Positions 8,637 through 15,562 of a stretch of 18,329 nucleotides of DNA are shown one piece after another. Source of the DNA: an uncultured Bacilli bacterium (GTDB taxonomy: Bacteria > Bacillota_I > Bacilli_A > RF39 > UBA660); assembly GCA_947629425.1 (NCBI GenBank), contig CANRDR010000014.1, positions 1-18,329 on the forward strand. The letters are read 5' to 3'. Each line of letters starts with the position of its first letter. Positions within the stretch are counted from its first letter, which is position 1. The notes below the pieces were generated by a model, which saw nothing but the letters and a program-made list of their open reading frames with translations, did not search any database and was not told the origin of the DNA. The position numbers were made by a program, and so were the translations under genes.

Positions 8637-9305
8637 ATGAGTAAAATAATAGTTATAGAAGGAACAGATTGTAGTGGAAAAGAAACACAATCTAAATTAA
8701 TACAAGAAAAATTGACTAAATTAGGATATAAAGTAGTTGTGTTTTCTTTTCCTATGTATGATACCCCTACAGGCAAAATAGTAGGAGGATCATTTTTAGG
8801 AAAACCTGAAATAAGCAAATCATATTTTAATAATCCATCTAATGTAGATGGTAAAGTAGCATCACTTTATTATGCAGCAGATAGATTATATAATATAAAA
8901 AAAATAGAAGAATATATTAAAAAAAATTATATAATATTTTTCGATAGATATACAACTTCTAATATGGCACATCAAGGTAGCAAAATAAAAAATAAACAAG
9001 AAAGATTAAATATGTATAAATGGATTGAAGAATTAGAATATAATTTATTAGGTTTACCTAAACCTGATATAACAATATTTTTACATATGCCATATAAAGA
9101 AGCATGTATATTAAAACAAAATAGAACATATTTAGATGAAGTAGAAAAGAATAAAGAATATTTAATTAATTCAGAAAAAACTTATATAGAATTAAGTAAA
9201 TTATATAATTTTAATACTATAGAATGTGTTAAGGATAATAAAATAAAAACTATAGAAGAAATTAATGAAGAACTATTAAGTATTGTATTAAAAGAAATTA
9301 AGTAG
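8637..9305 (+). CDS. tmk: Thymidylate kinase (dTMP kinase)
   Basis: A 222-residue P-loop kinase converting dTMP to dTDP with ATP. It has the P-loop EGTDCSGKET (Gly9 to Thr17), where the usual GAGKST is CSGKET, the DRY motif at residues 103-105 (FFDRYTTSNMAHQ), the AADRLYN helix that lines the nucleotide site, and PDITIFLHMP for the core strand. These are typical of thymidylate kinases; the Asp-Cys-Ser-Gly-Lys-Glu loop places it in a divergent subgroup. Ribosome binding site AGTAGGT lies upstream. The stop codon TAG is part of the stem of the terminator that follows, closing the cluster. Together with tdk upstream it completes two steps of thymidine salvage. Confidence 0.87.
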   Translation: MSKIIVIEGTDCSGKETQSKLIQEKLTKLGYKVVVFSFPMYDTPTGKIVGGSFLGKPEISKSYFNNPSNVDGKVASLYYAADRLYNIKKIEEYIKKNYIIFFDRYTTSNMAHQGSKIKNKQERLNMYKWIEELEYNLLGLPKPDITIFLHMPYKEACILKQNRTYLDEVEKNKEYLINSEKTYIELSKLYNFNTIECVKDNKIKTIEEINEELLSIVLKEIK

Positions 9306-9334
9306 AAATTAACTACTTTTTTTGATACAATAAA
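9295..9334 (+). repeat. Direct repeat, left copy, flanking the DUF3800 segment
   Basis: Forty bases from the last tmk codons through the terminator and a GATACAATAAA box match 10442-10481 at 38 of 40 positions, the only differences being TT versus AA in the hairpin loop (9309-9310). Offset between copies is 1147 bp. Confidence 0.85.
9300..9323 (+). terminator. Intrinsic terminator after tmk
   Basis: Stem AAGTAG (9300-9305) pairs with CTACTT (9313-9318) over a 7-nt loop, followed by a T-run to 9323. The stem overlaps the tmk stop codon. The same sequence recurs at 10447-10470. Confidence 0.65.
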
Positions 9335-9405
9335 TTAGTTTATTTTGTGTAATTTCATTATAAATGTGTTAATAATATGTTAAAATATTTTTTAGTGGTG
9401 ATATA

Positions 9406-10243
9406 ATGAATAAACAATATTTAATTTATGCAAATGAATCACTTAGAAAAGGTAAATATTTTAGTAATTTTTATGGTGGTGCCTTAATTGATTATACTGA
9501 ATTAAAGAAAATAAATGAAAAAACTAAATACTAAAAAAGAAGAATTAGGTTTATTTCAAGAAGTTAAATGGACAAAAGTGACTGAACAGTATTTAGATAA
9601 ATATTTAGACTTAATAAATTATTTTTTTGGATTTGTTAAATCAAATAAAATTAAAATAAGAATAATGTTTAGACAAAATGCTCAAGTTCCACAAAATTTA
9701 ACAAGAAATCAAGAAGAAAAAGAATATTTTCTATTATATTATCAATTTATAAAACATGCATTTGGAATTGATTACTGTAATCCAAAAAAAGAACAGGTTA
9801 TATTAAAATTATATTTTGATAAATTACCAGATACTAAAAAGAAAAATAAAGAGTTTAAGGGATATATTTATGCACTTAATGATCACTTTTGTATTAATAA
9901 TATTCATATTTATAATGAAGATATAGCAGAAGTGGATTCTAAAAATCATGTTATATTACAATGTATGGATATTGTATTAGGAGCGATGAATTTCAAATTA
10001 AATGATATGGATAAAGAAAAATTACCTAGCAGTAGAGTGAGAGGTAAAAGAACTATTGCAAAAGAAAAATTATACAAAAACATATTAAAAAATATAAAAA
10101 TTATTCATCCAAATTTTAATATTGGAGTTTCAACTAGTAGTCGAGGTAACTGTACAAATTGTTGGAAAGATTCATATAGACATTGGTGTTTTAAATCTAA
10201 AAATAGTTTATTTAATTCAGCATTAACTAAAAATGCAAAATAA
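9406..10243 (+). pseudogene. DUF3800 family protein, split by a single-base frameshift
   Basis: Translation from the ATG at 9406 (AGTGGTGAT upstream) gives 42 residues with the DUF3800 N-terminal pattern (YLIYANES...FYGGALIDYTEL) and stops at 9532-9534. The +1 frame continues the same protein for some 240 residues to 10243. Removing one A from the six-A tract at 9518-9523 joins the two frames smoothly (KINEK to LNTKKEELG). The downstream part has family features: LYFDKLPD, DSKNHVILQCMDIVLGAM, and a C-terminal WKDSYRHWCF. DUF3800 is regarded as an RNase H-fold-like nuclease family of unknown role; its first acidic residue, usually DES, is Asn here (NES), so activity may be lost regardless of the frameshift. 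It lies between direct repeats and looks inserted. A base-calling error in the homopolymer, or phase variation, would be alternatives to a pseudogene. Confidence 0.78.
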
Positions 10244-10346
10244 AACTCCATTCTTCCTACATTATCTTTCACGTACTAAACGTGAAGCTTCGGATTGAAC
10301 AGAGTTCTTTACATGACAATAGTACCATTATTATTAGTAATTGTCA
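10242..10346 (+). other. Structured non-coding tract downstream of DUF3800
   Basis: Three features stand out in about 100 bases that are richer in G+C than their surroundings. There is a perfect 7-bp hairpin, TTCACGT/ACGTGAA (10268-10274, 10280-10286), next to the palindrome GAAGCTTC (10284-10291). An outer AACTC...GAGTT pairing encloses both. A separate TGACAAT/ATTGTCA inverted repeat follows at 10314-10320 and 10340-10346. No coding frame is evident. It could be the 3' end of a mobile element or an RNA element travelling with DUF3800; neither can be proven here. Confidence 0.4.
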
Positions 10347-10441
10347 ATAATAGTATATTTATGTTTGATATATTTTATACATAGTTTGTAGAAAAAAAAT
10401 AATATTTTAAATTTAATAAAAATTAGATACTGTCAAAATTT

Positions 10442-10481
10442 AAATTAAGTAGAAAAAAACTACTTTTTTTGATACAATAAA
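10442..10481 (+). repeat. Direct repeat, right copy, flanking the DUF3800 segment
   Basis: Matches 9295-9334 at 38 of 40 positions. It contains the AAGTAG/CTACTT hairpin with a T-run and the TGATACAATAAA box, and ends just before the ribosome binding site of the SDR gene. Confidence 0.85.
10447..10470 (+). terminator. Intrinsic terminator before the SDR operon
   Basis: Stem AAGTAG (10447-10452) pairs with CTACTT (10460-10465) across an A7 loop and is followed by a T-run to 10470. It is the second copy of the post-tmk terminator and lies only 25 bases before the SDR start. Confidence 0.6.
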
Positions 10482-10490
10482 CTGGGTGGT
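10471..10490 (+). promoter_or_regulatory. Extended -10-like box and ribosome binding site of the SDR operon
   Basis: TGATACAAT (10470-10478) resembles an extended -10 element, and GGGTGG (10484-10489) is the ribosome binding site of the ATG at 10495. If the box is a true promoter, the transcript would begin at or within the binding site, giving an extremely short leader. No good -35 box is visible, so the promoter part is uncertain. Confidence 0.35.
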
Positions 10491-10494
10491 AATA

Positions 10495-11172
10495 ATGGTA
10501 TTAGTTACTGGTGGAACAAGTACATTAGGATTATCTATAATAAAAAAATTTTTAGAAAATAATTATTATGTACTACTTGGTTATCATAAAAATATAAAAG
10601 AATTTAAAACAATAAAAAAAGAATTAAATAAATATAAAGATAAAATAATATATGAATATATAGATATAACTAATGAAGAAAATGTAAAAAATATATTTAA
10701 TAAATACAATATAGATATATTAATAAATAATGCTTCATTAAGTATAGATAATTATATTATAGATAAATCATATGAAGAATTTATAAAAGTAATTAATGTT
10801 AATTTAGGTGGTACATATTTAATGTGTAAATATGCAAGTAATGCTAAATATATTATAAATATTAGTAGTAAAGATGGAATAGATACATATAATCCAATTA
10901 GTTTAGACTACTCATCTAGCAAATCTGGAATAATTAATTTAACAAAAAATTTAAGTTTATATTATAAAGATAAATATTTATATGTAGTATGTCCAGGTTG
11001 GATAAATACAAGCAGTGTTAATGAAATGAATCCATTATATTTGAAAGAAGAATTAAAAAGATGTAAACAAAATAAATTAATAAGTCCAGAATATGTTGCA
11101 AATAAAATATATAGTTTAATTGATTCTAACTTAGAAAGTGGAAGTGTAGTGATAATAGATGAAGAAAAGTGA
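10495..11172 (+). CDS. Short-chain dehydrogenase/reductase (SDR) family oxidoreductase
   Basis: A 225-residue classical SDR. The nucleotide-binding motif TGGTSTLG lies at residues 5-12, NNAS at 78-81, the catalytic Ser in INISS (124-125), Tyr139-x-x-x-Lys143 (YSSSK) and PGW at 167-169. It therefore has an intact Ser-Tyr-Lys active site and should be an NAD(P)H-dependent reductase or dehydrogenase; 3-oxoacyl-ACP reductase-like proteins are the nearest common type, but the substrate cannot be read from sequence. The ATG at 10495 has GGGTGG five bases upstream; a GTG at 10486 lies inside that site. Its last 14 bases overlap the start of the PLP enzyme gene, so the two are probably co-translated and perhaps act on related metabolites. 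The stop is TGA, in a genome that uses TGG for Trp. Confidence 0.85.
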   Translation: MVLVTGGTSTLGLSIIKKFLENNYYVLLGYHKNIKEFKTIKKELNKYKDKIIYEYIDITNEENVKNIFNKYNIDILINNASLSIDNYIIDKSYEEFIKVINVNLGGTYLMCKYASNAKYIINISSKDGIDTYNPISLDYSSSKSGIINLTKNLSLYYKDKYLYVVCPGWINTSSVNEMNPLYLKEELKRCKQNKLISPEYVANKIYSLIDSNLESGSVVIIDEEK

Positions 11173-12394
11173 AATAATAAAATTAGTTAATGAAAAAGAA
11201 TTAGAATTAGATAAATACTTTAAAAAAGTAGATAAAATATGTGAATTAAATACATTTAAAGTAATGGATGCATTTAAAAAAAATAAAGTAAGTGAAATAC
11301 ATTTTAATATGACTACGGGATATGGATATAATGATTTAGGTAGAGATATAGTAGAAGATGTATACAAAACAATATTTAATACAGAAAGTGCATTAGTAAG
11401 AAATCAATTTATAAGTGCATCTCATGCATTAAATGTAGCATTATTTGCAATATTAAGACCAAATGATACAATGCTTAGTATTACAGGAAGTCCATATGAT
11501 ACATTACATGATGTAATTGGATTAAATGAAAATAAAAGTAGTTTAAAAAGTTTTAAGATTAATTATGAACAAATAGATTTGATAGAAAATGATTTTGATT
11601 ATAAAAAAATAGAAAAATTTATAAAGAATAAAAAATATAAATTAATTCATATACAAAGAAGTAAAGGATATTCAACTAGAAAAAGTTTAACAATTGATAA
11701 AGTAAAAAAAGTAATTGAATTTATTAAAAATATAGATAATAATGTAATAATATTAGTCGATAATTGTTATTGTGAAATGGTTAGTAGTCTAGAACCTAGC
11801 GATGTAGGTGCTGATTTAACAGTGGGAAGTTTAATTAAAAATTTAGGAGCAGGTATAGCATCTAATGGAGCATATATAGTTGGAAAGAAAGATTTAGTTT
11901 TATTATGTGGTGAAAGATTAACATTACCTGGAGAAGGAATGGAAGTGGGACCTAGTTTAGGGGCTAATAAGGAATTTTTAAAAGGTTTGTTTTTTGCTCC
12001 ATCAGTAGTCGCATCTAGTTTAAAGGTAGCAATACTTACTAGTAAAGTTATGGAAAATCTTGGGTTTACTGTTGAACCTAAATATAATGAAACTAGAGCA
12101 GATATTGTAGAAAATATAATTTTTAAAGATGATACAAAATTAGTTAAATATTGTCAAGGAATACAAAGTGGTTCACCAATAGATTCAAATGCATTACCAA
12201 TACCAACTGATATGCCAGGATATGAAGATAAAATAATAATGGCAAGTGGTTCATTTACACAAGGAAGTAGTATTGAAATTAGTTGTGACGGCCCTTTAAG
12301 AAGTCCGTATATAGCATATCAACAAGGTGGATTAACTTATGAAAGTGGTAAATATGCATTAATTAACGCAATAGATTTTTTACTAAATAAATAG
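11159..12394 (+). CDS. ynbB: PLP-dependent methionine gamma-lyase family protein (YnbB type)
   Basis: A 411-residue protein of the YnbB/'aluminium resistance' family, related to Cys/Met metabolism PLP enzymes, at the usual length. Diagnostic stretches in order: GYGYNDLGRD (54-63), SALVRNQFISASHALN (77-92), SITGSPYDTLHDVIG (107-121), QRSKGYSTRKSL (166-177), DNCYCEMV (201-208) and GSLIKNLGAGIA (223-234). The PLP Schiff-base Lys is predicted to be Lys227 and the PLP-binding Asp to be Asp201. Small deviations from what I recall as consensus occur: CYC for CYG and NLGAG for NPGGG. The family's true reaction is poorly defined; carbon-sulfur lyase activity is inferred from the fold. It overlaps the SDR gene by 14 bp, and the P-loop NTPase gene starts 8 bases after it, so the three form an operon. 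Confidence 0.87.
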   Translation: MKKSEIIKLVNEKELELDKYFKKVDKICELNTFKVMDAFKKNKVSEIHFNMTTGYGYNDLGRDIVEDVYKTIFNTESALVRNQFISASHALNVALFAILRPNDTMLSITGSPYDTLHDVIGLNENKSSLKSFKINYEQIDLIENDFDYKKIEKFIKNKKYKLIHIQRSKGYSTRKSLTIDKVKKVIEFIKNIDNNVIILVDNCYCEMVSSLEPSDVGADLTVGSLIKNLGAGIASNGAYIVGKKDLVLLCGERLTLPGEGMEVGPSLGANKEFLKGLFFAPSVVASSLKVAILTSKVMENLGFTVEPKYNETRADIVENIIFKDDTKLVKYCQGIQSGSPIDSNALPIPTDMPGYEDKIIMASGSFTQGSSIEISCDGPLRSPYIAYQQGGLTYESGKYALINAIDFLLNK

Positions 12395-12402
12395 GAGTGT
12401 TT

Positions 12403-13338
12403 ATGTTAAAGTTAAATGATTTAGATATAATTTATAAAGATGAATTTGTTAAAAGTCCAGTAGATAAAATTGTAAAAGATATAAAAGAAAGTAATAATAA
12501 AAAAACAATAGTAAATAGTTCTAATGGAACAGGTAAAAGTGTAATTTTAAAAAGATTAGAAAATAAAACTATTAGTACAAATAATCCATATATTTATATG
12601 ACTTTTAATATAGGAATTTTTTATAATGATAATTTAGATAAAGAATTTTATATACATTATTATGAAGAAGAATTATGTTTAAAAATACTAGAGTATATAA
12701 AGAAATATTATAAATTTACATATGAAAAATATTTTAAAGAATATTATAAATTATTAAAAAATAATAATGAATATACATATAAATATATTAATGGAAATAT
12801 AAAGAAAATAGAATATTTAAAAACAAAACAAATTAGTATAAAATTAATAAATAAATTAAAAGAAATGTTAAATTTTAAAGAAATTAATTTAATAATTGAT
12901 AATTTTGATTTTATCAATAATAGTAGTGAATTATCACAAAATATATTAAAAGAATACTTTGATTTATTTAATAAAGTTGTTATAACTTCTAATGAAACTG
13001 TATTTAATAAAGATTTTAATATATTAAATATTAATTATTCTAAAGATATAAATATTGTTAAAGAAATATTAATAAAAAGAATTAATTTATATAATAAAAA
13101 TAAAGAATATAGTGATTTTAGTATAAATATTATAGATGATAATATTTTAAAGTATTTAATTAATAAAACTAATGGTGATTTAGATATAATAATTAAATTG
13201 TTATATTATATAATGACTACATATAAATTAGAAAAAGGTAAAATAAGTAATGAAGAAATAAATGATTTAATAGATTATGAATTAGAAAATAATTTAACTT
13301 TAAGTAAAATAATAAGAAAACCTAAATTATATTTATAA
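12403..13338 (+). CDS. P-loop NTPase of unknown function
   Basis: A 311-residue protein. It has a Walker A-like loop SSNGTGKS (residues 39-46), where the usual first Gly is Ser, and a Walker B candidate INLIIDNFDF (161-170; Asp166). Between them is a long helical, Lys/Tyr-rich stretch. After Walker B comes VVITSNETVF, which could be a sensor-1 strand, and a helical C-terminus containing KTNGDLDIIIKLL, reminiscent of the winged or lid part of AAA/STAND ATPases. The start is the ATG at 12403, five bases after AGGAG; a GTG at 12397 would lie in that site. It is the last gene of the SDR/PLP-enzyme operon and is very AT-rich. I cannot assign a substrate; an AAA/STAND-like ATPase is the best description. 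Confidence 0.65.
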   Translation: MLKLNDLDIIYKDEFVKSPVDKIVKDIKESNNKKTIVNSSNGTGKSVILKRLENKTISTNNPYIYMTFNIGIFYNDNLDKEFYIHYYEEELCLKILEYIKKYYKFTYEKYFKEYYKLLKNNNEYTYKYINGNIKKIEYLKTKQISIKLINKLKEMLNFKEINLIIDNFDFINNSSELSQNILKEYFDLFNKVVITSNETVFNKDFNILNINYSKDINIVKEILIKRINLYNKNKEYSDFSINIIDDNILKYLINKTNGDLDIIIKLLYYIMTTYKLEKGKISNEEINDLIDYELENNLTLSKIIRKPKLYL

Positions 13339-13460
13339 ATTATATATTGTATTTTTAAATGTAATTATAATTAAGTATATAAAAAATATGATGGAACAAT
13401 AAAAAAGTGTTATTAAGTATAAATAATATTAAAAAAGTGATGTATAATAAAAAATATTAT

Positions 13461-13483
13461 AAAAAAACGAACCAAATGGTTCG
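13461..13483 (-). terminator. Terminator of the TasA-like/sipW-like/DUF5305 operon
   Basis: Perfect 7-bp stem CGAACCA/TGGTTCG (13468-13483) with a 2-base centre. On the minus strand it is followed by a run of seven Ts (13461-13467 read in reverse). It lies about 65 bases beyond the end of the DUF5305 gene. The rest of 13339-13548 is AT-rich filler in which I see nothing else. Confidence 0.75.
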
Positions 13484-13548
13484 AATGTAAAATGTAAAGA
13501 CAATAACTTTTGATAATAAACGTTATATATAAAATAATTTTAATATCT

Positions 13549-14469
13549 TTATATATTTTTTTCAAATTTATAAATATAATAAATATTATCTATAATAGCA
13601 TAATAGTTATTTTGATAATTAAATATATTGGCATTATTATTTACACTTATATTAATTAAATCTTTTAGATTAGTTAAATATATAATATTATCATTATTTA
13701 TATCAGGTTTATTTTGTATAGTTATAATTATATCATCATACTCTTTTAAAATTGCCTTTTCATTATTTTTATTGAATAAAATTTTAATTATTAAATAAAG
13801 AGTTGCTACTGCTAAGATAATAAAAACTACTATTGTCTTTAAATCAATATTTTTTTTATTATTTTCTAAAAAAGCATTTTTTTCTTTTTGAGTTATTTCT
13901 ATAATATCATCGCTAATAGGGATAGTTAATTCAACATAAGGATTATCTTTATCATTAATTTTTACATTAAGTTTTATATATAAATAATTCTCAGTTTTAA
14001 TATTATAGTATTCTTGAAAAGATTTAACATAATTAACATAATATTGATAATCTAATTTGTAATTTTCTTTAATCTTAATTTCTTTTTCATTTATATCATT
14101 TATATTTTTTAAATTAAAATCCTTAGTCCAAACCAATTTAGTACCATTATCAGCATAACTTTTGATAGTAGCTGTAATATCATAAGAATAGTTAATATTT
14201 TCTTTAGTTTTGTTTTTTAAATAGTAATTAAAATAAATATCAATACTTTTAATTGAATTTGCAATATAGTAATTATTGGCTTCTAATTTATCATTTAAAA
14301 AATAATTGTTAGGATTTAAAGAAACTACATAATATGTTTTATTTTTTAATTGATATATTTTACTTTTTTGTATATTTTTAATATATATTATTACTAAAAA
14401 AATAAGTCCTATTAAAAGAATAGTGATTAAAATAAATAATATTTTTACTAATTTCTTTTTTTCTTTCAA
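13549..14469 (-). CDS. DUF5305 family membrane protein
   Basis: A 306-residue protein starting at a TTG (14469-14467), chosen because a perfect AAGGAGG (14476-14482) sits six bases upstream. An ATG at 14496 would place the start inside the signal peptidase gene with no such site. Membrane helices are predicted at about residues 8-29 and 210-232. Between them is an extracytoplasmic beta-rich domain with 'YSYDITATIKSYADNGTKLVWTKDF'-like strands. The C-terminal cytoplasmic tail matches the DUF5305 ending (YDDIIITIQNKP...IIYLTNLKDLINIS...NNYYAIIDNIYYIY). DUF5305 genes are known to me beside SipW-type signal peptidases and TasA-like proteins in Firmicutes and some archaea, and that context is reproduced here with a one-base gap to the peptidase stop. 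Its role is unknown; it may help processing or assembly of the secreted partner. Confidence 0.78.
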   Translation of the reverse strand: MKEKKKLVKILFILITILLIGLIFLVIIYIKNIQKSKIYQLKNKTYYVVSLNPNNYFLNDKLEANNYYIANSIKSIDIYFNYYLKNKTKENINYSYDITATIKSYADNGTKLVWTKDFNLKNINDINEKEIKIKENYKLDYQYYVNYVKSFQEYYNIKTENYLYIKLNVKINDKDNPYVELTIPISDDIIEITQKEKNAFLENNKKNIDLKTIVVFIILAVATLYLIIKILFNKNNEKAILKEYDDIIITIQNKPDINNDNIIYLTNLKDLINISVNNNANIFNYQNNYYAIIDNIYYIYKFEKNI

Positions 14470-14470
14470 T

Positions 14471-15562
14471 TTAATCCTCCTTCGTAAACAATTCATTTAA
14501 CCAAATAGAAGGATATCCTAAATATTTTATAGAAAATTGATAAACACCTTTTATATCTTCCTTTTTAACTTTTATATAATCAACACTATTATTAGCATCT
14601 CCTTTGGTAACATAATATTCATTTATACTTACAACTCTATGAACAATAAATTGATTTTGATATTGAAAGACAATAATATTACCAGGAACAATATTTTCTT
14701 CTTTTTTATAAATGACAACGTCACCTCTTTTAAAAGTAGGATTCATACTATTTGATAATATAGCGATAGGTTGATAAGTAAATAATCCAAGCATAAATAA
14801 TACTAATAAAATGGATGTAACAATAGTTAAAGGGTAAAGTGCTATATTTAAGTTAGTAAAATGATTTGTATATTTTTTATTAAAAATAAAGTATCTAAAT
14901 AAATAATAAATTATTAAAACTTTAATGATGGCAAAAGAACCTTCAATAAACCAATTGCTAGAAGGTGTAAATGGTAAAATAGTTTTAGGTATTTCATTAA
15001 ATATTTTAATAATTATGGCAGTATTATAGTGCGAATTTAAAGATAGATAAGTAAATAGAATATTTTGAGCAATAATAGGTATAATTACTGAAGTAAAATA
15101 ATGAAAAAAAATTATATTATGTGAAAGAAAAAGGGCTTTAAAATTAATTTCACTTAAAATTATAATAATGGTTATTAAAGCCCTAAAACCAAAATAATTT
15201 TTGTTACTTTTAAGAAGTTTATAACGGATTATTTCAATACTACATATTGGTAAAATAACTTTCCATAAATTTATACAAAAGTTAATTAATGAATAATTAG
15301 AATGATTTTTATTAAAACCAAAAATAAAACCACTAGTTAGATAAAGTATAAAAAAGATAATTGATACTGTTAACGTAATATTAATTTCTTTTTTATTGGA
15401 TAATTTTAAATCCTTATAATAAATGATTAGAATAATTAATCCCAAAAACGGTTTAATAAAATTAATATAAAAATCATTAGTATAATAAAAGATATTGCTT
15501 ATAGTATAAAATATTAAAAGGAAAAATAATTGTTTATTTTTAACTATTTTCTTTTTGTACAT
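14471..15562 (-). CDS. Signal peptidase I, SipW/ER-like (S26B), with multi-helix N-terminus
   Basis: A 363-residue membrane peptidase. The C-terminal third is the catalytic domain: AILSNSMNPTFKRGD contains the nucleophile Ser272 (SM pair), QFIVHRVVS has His308 in place of the Lys of common bacterial enzymes, and KGDANNSVD (Asp322, Asp328) matches the GD-x-N box. A Ser-His arrangement is typical of SipW and ER/archaeal signal peptidases. The first about 260 residues contain several hydrophobic helices (about 11-30, 34-50, 60-80, 125-170, 240-260), far more than the one or two helices of most SipW proteins. The gene overlaps the end of the TasA-like frame by 23 bp and precedes DUF5305 by one base. 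It presumably removes the signal peptide of the neighbouring TasA-like product. Confidence 0.85.
   Translation of the reverse strand: MYKKKIVKNKQLFFLLIFYTISNIFYYTNDFYINFIKPFLGLIILIIYYKDLKLSNKKEINITLTVSIIFFILYLTSGFIFGFNKNHSNYSLINFCINLWKVILPICSIEIIRYKLLKSNKNYFGFRALITIIIILSEINFKALFLSHNIIFFHYFTSVIIPIIAQNILFTYLSLNSHYNTAIIIKIFNEIPKTILPFTPSSNWFIEGSFAIIKVLIIYYLFRYFIFNKKYTNHFTNLNIALYPLTIVTSILLVLFMLGLFTYQPIAILSNSMNPTFKRGDVVIYKKEENIVPGNIIVFQYQNQFIVHRVVSINEYYVTKGDANNSVDYIKVKKEDIKGVYQFSIKYLGYPSIWLNELFTKED
14476..14482 (-). promoter_or_regulatory. Strong ribosome binding site fixing a TTG start
   Basis: AAGGAGG on the minus strand lies six bases before the TTG at 14469 and within the last codons of the signal peptidase gene. 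It decides the start of the DUF5305 gene and implies tight translational coupling. Confidence 0.85.

Noticed and set aside
9517..9534. Programmed ribosomal frameshifting in the DUF3800 gene
   Set aside because: The needed shift is +1, and the A6-C tract is not in the phase required for a -1 slippery heptamer; no stimulatory structure is evident. A single-base insertion is simpler.
14537..14755. Plus-strand 72-codon frame inside the signal peptidase gene
   Set aside because: It lies opposite the catalytic domain of a well-supported gene and has no ribosome binding site or recognisable feature.
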